Part shown: piece after piece, positions 8,349 to 15,698 of the stretch
Numbering within the stretch: position 1 is the first letter of the stretch
How the letters are laid out: every line of letters begins with the position of its first letter
NCBI GenBank assembly: GCA_910587465.1
Contig: CAJUMS010000039.1
Span: 1 to 24,249 of the forward strand
Length of the DNA stretch: 24,249 nt
DNA from: an uncultured Oscillospiraceae bacterium
GTDB taxonomy: Bacteria > Bacillota > Clostridia > Oscillospirales > Ruminococcaceae
Direction of reading: 5' to 3'
Position numbers and translations under genes: made by a program
Notes under the pieces: model-generated
Database searches by the model: none
Told to the model about the DNA's origin: nothing
The model's input: only the letters and a program-made list of their open reading frames with translations

Positions 8349-9443
8349 ATGAAACTTGGAATGGTGGGTCTGCCGAACGTCGGCAAGAGCACTCTTTTTA
8401 ATGCGCTTACAAACGCGGGTGCGGAATCCGCGAATTATCCGTTCTGCACTATTGAACCGAACGTCGGTATCGTTTCCGTACCCGACGAGCGTCTGGACGC
8501 TCTGGCGAAGATGTACAATCCCGAAAAGTTCACCCCCGCGACGCTGGAATTCGTTGACATCGCCGGGCTTGTCAAAGGCGCTTCAAAGGGCGAAGGACTG
8601 GGCAACAAGTTCCTGTCGAACATCCGCGAGGTGGACGCTATCGTTCACGTCGTCCGCTGCTTCAACGACGACAACATCATTCACGTCGATGGCAGCATAG
8701 GCGCGGCACGCGATATCGAAACCATAAATCTTGAGCTTATATTCTCCGATCTGGAGATACTCGAGCGCCGTATCGACCGCGCGAAAAAGATGCTCAAGGG
8801 CGACAAATCCGCGCAGGCAGAGGTCGACTTCTTTGAGAACCTGAAGGCTCATCTCGAGAACGGCAAGTCCGCCCGCAGCTACGATTTCTCCGATGAGGAG
8901 CGTTCCATGCTCCGCGACACTCCTCTGCTCTCTAACAAGCCGGTTATCTACGCGGCGAATTTGTCCGAGGCGGACTTCACCGGCGATATCGAAAACAACG
9001 AGGAATACAAGGCGGTCTGTACCGTTGCCAAGGAAGAGAATGCCGAGGTGCTGCCGATTTGCGCACAGATCGAAGCGGAGATCGCCGATATGCCCGACGA
9101 GGATAAGGAGATGTTCCTGTCGGATATGCACCTCGAAAGCTCGGGACTGTCGCGTATAATCAAGACAGGCTATCGGCTGCTAGGTCTGATATCGTTCCTC
9201 ACCGCGGGCACCCCCGAGGTACGCGCATGGACTATAACAAAGGGCACAAAGGCTCCTCAGGCGGCAGGCAAGATACACACCGACTTTGAAAAGGGCTTTA
9301 TCCGCGCCGAGATCGTTTCGTTTGACGACCTTATGAACTGCGGCTCTATGGCGGCGGCTAAAGAAAAGGGCTTGGTGCGGCTCGAGGGCAAGGAATATGT
9401 AATGCAGGACGGCGACGTTACGCTGTTCAGGTTCAACGTATGA
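8349..9443 (+). CDS. ychF: YchF/OLA1 redox- and ribosome-associated P-loop NTPase
   Basis: This is a full-length 364-residue YchF, an Obg-related protein that prefers ATP to GTP and associates with ribosomes in bacteria. The P-loop is GLPNVGKST near the N-terminus, the G3 element is in FVDIAGLVKGASKGEGLGN, and the base-recognition loop is AANLSEAD, the altered G4 that makes this family differ from true GTPases. A coiled-coil insertion spans roughly residues 125-180. The C-terminal TGS domain includes SFLTAGTPEVRAWTITKGTKAPQAAGKIHTDFEKGFIRAE. The start follows an AAGGA site. Its stop codon overlaps the next start as ATGA, so it is translationally coupled to the racemase gene. The function is well known at family level, although the physiological role is still debated. 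Confidence 0.97.
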   Translation: MKLGMVGLPNVGKSTLFNALTNAGAESANYPFCTIEPNVGIVSVPDERLDALAKMYNPEKFTPATLEFVDIAGLVKGASKGEGLGNKFLSNIREVDAIVHVVRCFNDDNIIHVDGSIGAARDIETINLELIFSDLEILERRIDRAKKMLKGDKSAQAEVDFFENLKAHLENGKSARSYDFSDEERSMLRDTPLLSNKPVIYAANLSEADFTGDIENNEEYKAVCTVAKEENAEVLPICAQIEAEIADMPDEDKEMFLSDMHLESSGLSRIIKTGYRLLGLISFLTAGTPEVRAWTITKGTKAPQAAGKIHTDFEKGFIRAEIVSFDDLMNCGSMAAAKEKGLVRLEGKEYVMQDGDVTLFRFNV

Positions 9444-10153
9444 TGAAAACGATAGGCTTGATAGGCGGAATGAGCTGGGAAAGCACCGTCACGTATTATC
9501 AAATTATTAACGCAACGGTAAACCGCGAGCTAGGCGGTCTGCACTCGGCTAAAATACTTATATACAGCTTGGACTTTGCGGAGATCGAAGAGTGTCAATC
9601 AAACGGCGATTGGGCGAAAAGCGCGGAAATTCTCGGCACAGCAGCGCTGAATTTGCAGAGAGCGGGCGCGGACTTTATCGTTATCTGCACCAATACGATG
9701 CACAAGGTCGTCCCCGAGATATCCGAGCGTATTGACCTTCCGATAATGCACATAGCCGACGCGACCGCGGATGCGCTTATCTCCTCGGGAGTGAAAACGG
9801 CGGCGCTGCTCGGTACTAAATACACTATGCGCCAGAACTTTTATAAGGAGCGTCTGACAGCTCGCGGAATAAACGTGCTTATTCCCGACGACATCGACGT
9901 TGAAATCGTGAATAATGTGATATATGACGAGCTTTGCCGCGGGATAATTTCACAGTCGTCACTGAACGAATATATACGGGTGATCGGCTGCTTAAAACAA
10001 AGGGGCGCGGAGGGAGTAATTCTAGGCTGCACGGAGATTGGACTGCTTATAAACGCGGACTGTTCGCCGCTGCCCGTATTCGATACGACGTTAATTCACG
10101 CCGAAAAAGCCGCGCTTTATTCGGTCGGTATGCAAAGGGGTTTTAATGAATAA
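9440..10153 (+). CDS. aspartate/glutamate racemase family protein
   Basis: This 237-residue enzyme has the twofold alpha/beta racemase fold that interconverts L- and D-amino acids without cofactor, using two cysteines. The N-terminal signature is IGLIGGMSWESTVTYYQIIN. The first catalytic cysteine is C83 in FIVICTNTMHKV and the second is C197 in VILGCTEIGLL. Both are present, so the protein is probably active. It resembles aspartate racemases more than MurI glutamate racemases because of the GGMSWEST opening and the TNTMH motif. The ATG overlaps the ychF stop by four bases (ATGA) and the 3' end overlaps the NERD gene by eight bases. Possible roles are supply of D-aspartate for peptidoglycan cross-bridges or D-amino-acid metabolism; the substrate is inferred. 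Confidence 0.9.
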   Translation: MMKTIGLIGGMSWESTVTYYQIINATVNRELGGLHSAKILIYSLDFAEIEECQSNGDWAKSAEILGTAALNLQRAGADFIVICTNTMHKVVPEISERIDLPIMHIADATADALISSGVKTAALLGTKYTMRQNFYKERLTARGINVLIPDDIDVEIVNNVIYDELCRGIISQSSLNEYIRVIGCLKQRGAEGVILGCTEIGLLINADCSPLPVFDTTLIHAEKAALYSVGMQRGFNE

Positions 10154-10886
10154 GGTTATTCGGTGTAAAAATACCAATAATAAAAAGATCGTCGTTCTGC
10201 TTATATCGCAGGTGGTGTGCGGCGTTATGCCCGTGCTTCTGCTCGCGGCATTCGTGCTGCTGAAGCTGTACGAAACGAAAATCACGGCGGTCGTTGCTAT
10301 CGGACTTATCTTTTTATGCAACGTCGGTTATATGCTGCTCGCGCGGCGATATAATGTACTGAACAGCGGAAGACGCGGCGAACGCGATCTTTACAAAACC
10401 GTCCGTCATCTGGGCGGAAATAATATCATCTTCTGCAATCTCCCCGTACGGTACAAGCGCGGACGCTCGGAGCTGGATATGCTGATAATCAGTCACAAGG
10501 GATTGATAATAGTCGAAGTGAAAAATCACTCGGGTACCATTCAAGGCAGCTGGAAAGCCGACAAATGGGAGCAGCGCAAGTACTACCGCGGCGGCAAGAA
10601 CACCTCGCAGGAAATGGATAATCCGATAAAGCAGATGCGCCGTCAACGCGATATCGTCAAGAGTATACTAAACGCGGCGGGCGAGGACGTCTGGATCGAT
10701 ACGGTACTGTATTTTTCAAGCAGCAACGCAAAGCTAAAGCTCAATCTCCGCGAAAGCGACTATGTTTGTCTCGGCAGCAAGGAGCTGCTGCATTTTCTCG
10801 AGTGCTATGACCGTAACGTGGTAGTCTCGCGCGTACAGATGGAAAAATATGCGAGGATACTCAACGAGGCTAGGGCGAATATATAA
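10146..10886 (+). CDS. membrane-anchored NERD (nuclease-related) domain protein
   Basis: Two hydrophobic segments (about residues 14-39 and 46-66) precede a cytosolic NERD domain of about 120 residues. The domain has GERDLYKTVRHL (E79), then the PD-(D/E)XK-like core: D111 in SELDMLIIS, followed by E124 and K126 in IIVEVKNHSG. A conserved-looking QMRRQ element (Q163 region) follows. NERD domains are proposed to cut or process DNA on the basis of this fold; few have been tested. The start ATG lies inside the end of the racemase gene (8-bp overlap), indicating coupled translation. Conservation of the acidic and lysine residues suggests an active nuclease rather than a degenerate one. Its target is unknown. 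Confidence 0.82.
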   Translation: MNKVIRCKNTNNKKIVVLLISQVVCGVMPVLLLAAFVLLKLYETKITAVVAIGLIFLCNVGYMLLARRYNVLNSGRRGERDLYKTVRHLGGNNIIFCNLPVRYKRGRSELDMLIISHKGLIIVEVKNHSGTIQGSWKADKWEQRKYYRGGKNTSQEMDNPIKQMRRQRDIVKSILNAAGEDVWIDTVLYFSSSNAKLKLNLRESDYVCLGSKELLHFLECYDRNVVVSRVQMEKYARILNEARANI

Positions 10887-10906
10887 ATATATAATAGATC
10901 AGCAAG

Positions 10907-11374
10907 GTGGACGAATATTATTTTATAGTAAAGATAACAGTAAGCGGAAGGCGTTTTTTTCTGATTTGGAATGCCGAGTACGAGTCTGTTTTTCTGACTG
11001 ACGATAAAAAAGATATACTTGTTTTCACAAATCTGTTTAATTTGACGTCGTATGCGAAAACAAAAGGCATTGATTTGGATTACAGAATTACACCTTACGA
11101 TCTGGATAATATCACTGTGACAGTCGAAACGCTTGACTGCAAAGAGATCGTCGAAAAGTGGAATATTATCTCCGATCTCGCGCTGACGGCGGGTCTGGAA
11201 TTTTCGGGCGAGGATAAACGTTATAATGCCATTTACGACAAGCTGTTTTTCGGCTGCAATCTCCCCACCATGAAACACCATTCGTACACGCCCGAATGGA
11301 GCGCGGAGGAGATTGCCGAAATAAACCGCATACTCGCCGAGGGCGCAGAGCTGTGCAGACATGTTTTAATGTAA
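10907..11374 (+). CDS. hypothetical protein (155 aa), unrecognised
   Basis: I do not recognise this protein. It is soluble, with no signal peptide or membrane segment. The N-terminal half is rich in beta-strand-like segments (YYFIVKITVSGRRFFLIWNAEYESVFL) and the C-terminal third is helical (WSAEEIAEINRILAEGAELCRHVLM). The only reasonable start is a GTG at 10907, with a weak AAG-type site next to it, so translation may depend on the upstream gene 20 bp away. The first 200 bp are visibly AT-richer than the neighbouring genes, which may indicate later acquisition. By position it is the last gene of the ychF-racemase-NERD run; size and placement would suit a partner or protective protein, but that is a guess. 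Confidence 0.65.
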   Translation: MDEYYFIVKITVSGRRFFLIWNAEYESVFLTDDKKDILVFTNLFNLTSYAKTKGIDLDYRITPYDLDNITVTVETLDCKEIVEKWNIISDLALTAGLEFSGEDKRYNAIYDKLFFGCNLPTMKHHSYTPEWSAEEIAEINRILAEGAELCRHVLM

Positions 11375-11465
11375 CATGCAGCTTTAAGGGCAGATATTCG
11401 GACGCGTTATTCAGACCGAAAACATGACGGGCGGCGCGAAACTTGCTTTTAAATAGGGAATAGTC

Positions 11466-12653
11466 ATGACAAATTTACTGATAAAATTATTTATAAAGGA
11501 CGGCGGCAGCATTGAGACTCCCGCCGTCCGCTCGGCATACGGAAAAATGGCTGGCAAGGTGAGCATTGTATGCAATATGCTTCTGTGCATCGGCAAGTTC
11601 CTTGCGGGCGTGATCTCGGGCAGCGTTTCCGTGACCGCCGATGCGGTCAACAATCTCTCCGACGCCTCATCGGGAGTGATAAGCCTTATTGGGTTCAAGC
11701 TCTCCGAAAAGTCCGCGGACGCGGAGCACCCCTACGGTCACGGGCGATACGAATACCTCGCGGGATTTATCGTCGCTGCGCTGATATTGATCATAGGCGC
11801 GGAGCTGCTGCGCGACAGTATCATCAGGATAATCACCCCCGCCGAGGTTGAATTCGGTATCGCGCCGCTTGCAGTGCTTTCCGTCTCGATACTGGTAAAA
11901 CTTTGGATGATGTTCTTCAACCGAAAGATTGGGAGAATTATAAGCTCCGAGACCCTATCCGCCGCCGCTGCCGACAGCCGCAACGACGTAATCTCCACAT
12001 CCGCGGTGCTCGCGGCGCTGGTGATATCGCATTTCTGCTCCGTAGAGCTGGACGGTATTATGGGCGCAGCAGTCGCGGTGTTTATCCTGTACAGCGGAAT
12101 AGGCCTGGTAAGAGACGCGCTCGACCCGCTTCTCGGCAAAGCTCCGAGCGCTGAGCTTGTTGAGAGCATTCGTGAAAAAATACTGTCCTACGACGGAATT
12201 CTCGGTACTCATGATCTGATGATACACGACTATGGTCCCGGAAGACAATTCGCCTCCGTACACGTCGAGGTGCCTGCCGAAATGTCGCTTTTGGACTGCC
12301 ACGAGATTATTGACGTAATAGAGCGCGACTTCCTCCGCGAGGGTATGAATATGCTCGTTCATCCCGATCCGATTGTCTCGGGCGGCTCCGCGGGGCAGTT
12401 AAACGCCGAGCTTAACGAGATAGTTGGTAAAATCGACGAGCGCGTTTCCATCCACGATATACGCGTGGTGCGCTGTCCCGAGGGAGAAAAGGTGATATTC
12501 GACTGCGTTCTTCCGCCCGACAGCGGTCTCGAGGAAGCAGCGCTCACCGAGGAGATAACACGTTTTTTGCGGATAAATCACCCGAATTGCCGCTGTATAA
12601 TAACGTTTGACAGCGGCTACGCAAGCATACCCAAGTCCTCCGACAGAGATTAG
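11466..12653 (+). CDS. cation diffusion facilitator (CDF) metal exporter
   Basis: This 395-residue CDF protein exports divalent metal ions in exchange for protons. Helix 2 carries VTADAVNNLSDASSG (N62, D66) and helix 5 carries AAAADSRNDVIST (D170, D174). The transport site thus reads N-D-D-D rather than the D/H-rich set of zinc exporters, which favours manganese or a related ion. The loop HPYGHGRYEYLAG after helix 2 is typical. The C-terminal cytosolic dimerisation domain runs from about residue 225, with GTHDLMIHDYGPGRQFASVHVEVP. It is longer than the usual 300 residues because of an extra C-terminal extension beyond residue 310. The start has only a weak AGGGA site. The riboswitch promoter begins five bases after its stop, without a terminator between. 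Confidence 0.92.
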   Translation: MTNLLIKLFIKDGGSIETPAVRSAYGKMAGKVSIVCNMLLCIGKFLAGVISGSVSVTADAVNNLSDASSGVISLIGFKLSEKSADAEHPYGHGRYEYLAGFIVAALILIIGAELLRDSIIRIITPAEVEFGIAPLAVLSVSILVKLWMMFFNRKIGRIISSETLSAAAADSRNDVISTSAVLAALVISHFCSVELDGIMGAAVAVFILYSGIGLVRDALDPLLGKAPSAELVESIREKILSYDGILGTHDLMIHDYGPGRQFASVHVEVPAEMSLLDCHEIIDVIERDFLREGMNMLVHPDPIVSGGSAGQLNAELNEIVGKIDERVSIHDIRVVRCPEGEKVIFDCVLPPDSGLEEAALTEEITRFLRINHPNCRCIITFDSGYASIPKSSDRD

Positions 12654-12657
12654 CCTA

Positions 12658-12686
12658 TTGACAATATCGGGAAAAAGTACTATAAT
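12658..12686 (+). promoter_or_regulatory. sigma-A promoter of the cobalamin-riboswitch unit
   Basis: TTGACA (12658-12663), 17 bp, then TATAAT (12681-12686): a perfect consensus. It starts five bases after the CDF stop codon, and transcription would begin near 12693, about 35 bases before the riboswitch aptamer. Confidence 0.88.
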
Positions 12687-12725
12687 ATATTTCGGCGGAA
12701 AAATCAGCGCGACAATGTGATATAT

Positions 12726-12883
12726 CAAGAGATCACGGAACACGGTGAAAATCCGTGACAGTCCCCGCTGCCGTGAAACGGTTGCGTTTATGTCATAGGG
12801 CGAAGGCTCGGGTCACTGAGGCGAAAGCTGTGGGAAGGCTTGACACAAACGCGCTAACCGTAAGTCGGAAGACCTGTCTGTTG
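12726..12883 (+). promoter_or_regulatory. cobalamin (B12) riboswitch
   Basis: The aptamer core is recognisable by eye. It includes CACGGAACACGGTGAAAATC (from 12734), GACAGTCCCCGCTGCCGTGA, the B12 box as GTCACTG (12812-12818), the GGCGAAAGC and GGGAAGG elements, and the closing TAAGTCGGAAGACCTGTC (12861 onward). A P1 helix joins 12726-12732 with 12877-12883. No terminator with a U-tract follows before the GGAGG site at 12905, so control is probably at translation initiation. In known examples cobalamin binding turns expression off. The regulated genes are therefore expected to be made when corrinoid is scarce. Confidence 0.95.
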
Positions 12884-12916
12884 AAACCGTCAAATAAAAT
12901 TATCGGAGGAATAATG

Positions 12917-13735
12917 ATGAAAAAGGCAAAAATTCTTGCAGTATTCGCCGCTGCGGCGACTGCTGCGGCAACCTCGCTGTGCGCGTTCGCGCAGCCCACG
13001 GAAAAGGGAACGGTCTACTTTGCGGCAGTGAAGTCGACGATAGGTCAGGGCGTTTGCGTTGAGCCCGTCGCCGTGCCGTTTTACGAAGGGGAAAGTGGTA
13101 TCGACGTGGTAAAACGCGCGGCTGAGGTGACGGTCACGGAAAGCGAATACGGCGACTACATCACCGCGTTCAAGGACGCTGACAACGGCGTGGACGTGCC
13201 CGAGGAGATCAAGGCGGTATGCCCCGAAATGACGGGCAGGAACGCCGAGGGACAGCTTACGGCGCTCGACTACACTCCCGAAAGCGGTTGGAGCTACTTC
13301 CTTAACGGCGAGTACGCGCAAGTCGGCATAAGCGGTTACGAGCCCGCCGACGGCGATGTTCTGGAGTACAGATTTACGGTATACGGCTACGGCGCGGACC
13401 TTGGTCAGGACAACTCGAGCTGGGGCGGCGCATCGGCTCTCGTACCCGCAGTCAACGCGGCGGAGCTGATAAAAACCGCGGCGCAGGCGGACAAGTCTCT
13501 CCCCGAATACAAGTCGGCGATCGAGACGCTCGGCAAGTTCGGCGCGGCTCAGAGCGAGCTTGACGCCGCGGCAAACGCGCTTAAAAACGCGCAGACCGCT
13601 CCCGAAACACCCGATACTCCAAGTACTCCCGAGGCACCGGCAAACGTTGACACGGGAGTTGAAAGCGTTGCAGCTGTATTTGGCGCAGCAGTAATCGCGG
13701 CGGGTATTCTGGCAGTTTCCCGTAAGCGCGGATAA
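12917..13735 (+). CDS. surface DUF4430 (transcobalamin-like) protein with sortase-type tail
   Basis: This 272-residue secreted protein lies directly behind the cobalamin riboswitch. It has a signal peptide ending near CAFA-QP (residue 25) and a DUF4430 domain at about 30-160, whose signature is SGWSYFLNGEYAQVGISGYEPADGDVLEYRFTVY. This fold corresponds to the C-terminal beta-domain of intrinsic factor and transcobalamin, which covers bound cobalamin. A predicted helical segment (170-225) and a Pro/Thr/Glu linker follow. NVDTG (243-247) then precedes a hydrophobic stretch and RKRG, a variant LPXTG-type wall signal. ATG 12917 was chosen over the adjacent ATG 12914 for better spacing (seven bases) to GGAGG. 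The longer reading frame upstream lies inside the riboswitch and is not used. A role in corrinoid binding is inferred from domain plus regulation. Confidence 0.85.
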   Translation: MKKAKILAVFAAAATAAATSLCAFAQPTEKGTVYFAAVKSTIGQGVCVEPVAVPFYEGESGIDVVKRAAEVTVTESEYGDYITAFKDADNGVDVPEEIKAVCPEMTGRNAEGQLTALDYTPESGWSYFLNGEYAQVGISGYEPADGDVLEYRFTVYGYGADLGQDNSSWGGASALVPAVNAAELIKTAAQADKSLPEYKSAIETLGKFGAAQSELDAAANALKNAQTAPETPDTPSTPEAPANVDTGVESVAAVFGAAVIAAGILAVSRKRG

Positions 13736-13741
13736 TAACAA

Positions 13742-15343
13742 ATGAAAAAATCGATCAAGGCGGTTTGCATTGCGGTAATCATCGCGGTGCAAACCGTATT
13801 CTGCATAACGGCACACGCCGCAGACAACGTCGACAGCGCCGATATCGTCCGCGAGCTTTTCGCGCTGAATATGGACGAACGTGATGTTGACGATTTTTAT
13901 GACGGTTTGAAGCTGGGCAGCGCCGATTGGACAGCGATTTGCCGCGCTCGGCTGTATGGTGCGGAGAATTCCTCGGAGTTTGTGGAGAGCGCGCTTAATT
14001 CGGCGGAAGAGCTTATGAATTCCGACGGCTTTGTAACGCCGACCGAGCTTCAGCGCACGGCGATAGTGCTTGCAGCGCTCGGCGAGTGTCCGCGCGAGCT
14101 GATAAACGCAGCCGCGTATTGCAATACAGACCTTGACAGGCAAGGTCTGAACGCTTGGATATGGGCGCTCACCGCGGCGAATTGCAGCGCGCTCAAGCCT
14201 GATAACAACACGGTCTATACGCGTTTGCAGCTCGCTGAGGGCATCATCTCGCGGCAGCTCCCCGACGGCGGATTTGCGCTGCGCGGCAGCTCTGCGGACT
14301 CGGATATTACCGCCGCCGCGATAACCGCGCTTGCCCCGCTCCGAGATGATGAAAACGTTCTCAGCGCACTTTACAAAGCGGTTTCCGCGCTGTCAGAGTT
14401 ACAACGGGATAACGGCGGTTTTCTCTCGCTGAGCAGCGAAACCAGCGAGAGCACCGCGCAGGCTGTTATCGCGTTCACGGCGGTCGGCATTGATGACAAA
14501 CGCCTTGACAATGCGGTCTCAGCGCTGCTGAAATTCAGATGCGAGGACGGCGGTTTCGCTCACGAGATCGGCGGAAAAAACAATAAAATGGCGACGGTTC
14601 AGGCTTTGCAGGCGTTCACCGCGCTGTCGCTCGCGGAGCGCGGCGAGCTGCTGTTCGACAAGCCGAGGAATACCGCGCAGAACAAACCCGATACGAGCGA
14701 TAACCACGAAAGCGTTTCCGACGATACGCCGGAGCAATATTCCGAAACGAAAACTACCGTAACGGGCTTTCATATCAAGCTTATCATTTCGGCGGTGCTT
14801 GGGGTTATCGGAACCGCAGTGCTGATAACAGCCATCGCCAAGCGCGGAAAGCAAGCCGCAGCGGCAGGGATAATACTGCTAATTTTATCGGCAGCGACAT
14901 GGCTGCTGAATATCAGAACGCCCGAGGAATACTATGCAGAAACACCCGAAAACGGAATAACTGTGCGTGTCGGCGCGGACTGCACAAGTACGCTGGAGCG
15001 TCTCGCAGACATTAACGAGAGCATAAATCCGCTGTCCGTGATCCCCGAGGACGGCATAATACTGCCGCTTGACGAGATATCACTGCCCGAAGGCGCGACC
15101 GCGTTTGACGCGCTGATCGAAGCGGCGCGCGACCGTAAACTACGCGTTGACTACACGGGCTCGTCCTACGGCGTTTACGTTCGCGGTATAGGCTTTGTTT
15201 ACGAGTACGGATTCGGGAGCGAAAGCGGCTGGACGTACCGCGTAAACGGCTCCGTTCCGCAGATGTCGGCAGGATCGTATGAGCTGTCAGACGGCGATAC
15301 GGTTGAGTTTGTATATACCTGCGAATTGGGGTACTCCGAATAA
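13742..15343 (+). CDS. intrinsic-factor-like protein: alpha-barrel repeats, membrane hairpin and DUF4430 domain
   Basis: This 533-residue protein starts six bases after the previous gene. It has a signal peptide (1-27, cut near AHAA). Residues 30-300 form an all-alpha region with three prenyltransferase/squalene-cyclase-type repeats: LPDGGF (173-178), RDNGGF (222-227) and CEDGGF (267-272). A charged linker leads to two membrane helices (about 344-367 and 371-391) joined by KRGKQ. A DUF4430 domain (about 405-530) with SGWTYRVNG and LSDGDTVEFVY ends the chain. Alpha-barrel followed by beta-domain is the order in animal intrinsic factor and transcobalamin. The hairpin would place both modules outside the membrane. 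No terpene-cyclase DxDD motif is seen, so catalysis is unlikely. Cobalamin binding is an inference from architecture and riboswitch control. Confidence 0.87.
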   Translation: MKKSIKAVCIAVIIAVQTVFCITAHAADNVDSADIVRELFALNMDERDVDDFYDGLKLGSADWTAICRARLYGAENSSEFVESALNSAEELMNSDGFVTPTELQRTAIVLAALGECPRELINAAAYCNTDLDRQGLNAWIWALTAANCSALKPDNNTVYTRLQLAEGIISRQLPDGGFALRGSSADSDITAAAITALAPLRDDENVLSALYKAVSALSELQRDNGGFLSLSSETSESTAQAVIAFTAVGIDDKRLDNAVSALLKFRCEDGGFAHEIGGKNNKMATVQALQAFTALSLAERGELLFDKPRNTAQNKPDTSDNHESVSDDTPEQYSETKTTVTGFHIKLIISAVLGVIGTAVLITAIAKRGKQAAAAGIILLILSAATWLLNIRTPEEYYAETPENGITVRVGADCTSTLERLADINESINPLSVIPEDGIILPLDEISLPEGATAFDALIEAARDRKLRVDYTGSSYGVYVRGIGFVYEYGFGSESGWTYRVNGSVPQMSAGSYELSDGDTVEFVYTCELGYSE

Positions 15344-15365
15344 ACACGTGAAAGGAGAGAGAGCT

Positions 15366-15539
15366 TTGACGACAAACTGTGACGAATGTGTAAATTATGT
15401 ATATGACGAGGAATGCGGCTACTACACCTGTCTGGTCAATCTGGACGAGGACGAGATGTACCGTTTTCTGCAAGGCGTAAACTACGACTGTCCGTATTAT
15501 GAGCGCGACGACGATTATTATCTCGCAAAAAAACAATAG
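15366..15539 (+). CDS. DUF6472-like small Cys-rich protein
   Basis: This 57-residue acidic protein starts with TTG at 15366 behind an AAAGGAGAG site (the longer frame from 15279 would run through the upstream gene). It has five cysteines, C5 and C8 as CDEC, then C17, C22 and C42, and the stretch NYVYDEECGYYTC with NLDEDEMYRFLQG. I recognise this as the DUF6472 type, small proteins common in Clostridia and of unknown function; the cysteine spacing would suit a metal or redox site. It begins 22 bp after the intrinsic-factor-like gene with no terminator between, so it can be on the riboswitch-controlled transcript, but the association may be incidental. Confidence 0.82.
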   Translation: MTTNCDECVNYVYDEECGYYTCLVNLDEDEMYRFLQGVNYDCPYYERDDDYYLAKKQ

Positions 15540-15543
15540 ACAT

Positions 15544-15597
15544 TTTCGGTTTTTTGTGTAAGAGCTGTGCAAGTTAATCACAAAACCGGAAAAAATC
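15544..15597. repeat. imperfect inverted repeat between the B12 unit and glgP
   Basis: CGGTTTTTTGTG (from 15547) is matched by CACAAAACCG (ending near 15591), a 10-bp stem with a two-base bulge, flanked by T-rich and A-rich extensions that also pair imperfectly. No T-run follows the stem on the plus strand, so it is not a classical terminator, although it lies 10 bp after a stop codon where one is expected. Confidence 0.4.
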
Positions 15598-15669
15598 GAC
15601 AGTAGTTGTGCAAAGTCACAAATATTCAATATGTTTTTTGTTTTATCTTACAGTAATCGCCATTTTCTC

Positions 15670-15698
15670 TTGAAATTTCTGCCGAAAAAGTGTATAAT
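15670..15698 (+). promoter_or_regulatory. sigma-A promoter of the glgP unit
   Basis: TTGAAA (15670-15675), 17 bp, then TATAAT (15693-15698), followed by ATAAG. Transcription would start about 40 bp before glgP. The element is a near twin of the ychF promoter at 8284. Confidence 0.85.

Noticed and set aside
12755..12916. N-terminal extension of the DUF4430 gene
   Set aside because: The extension is the riboswitch aptamer itself. A signal peptide and GGAGG support the start at 12917.
12890..14143. 417-codon open frame on the minus strand across the B12 unit
   Set aside because: It is a shadow of the two riboswitch-controlled genes, Arg/Cys-rich, without ribosome site or domain.
13742..15343. 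Reading the barrel repeats as a terpene cyclase or squalene-hopene cyclase
   Set aside because: Only the GGF-type repeat is shared. No DxDD acid motif is visible, and the DUF4430 domain plus B12 riboswitch point to the cobalamin-binder branch of this fold.
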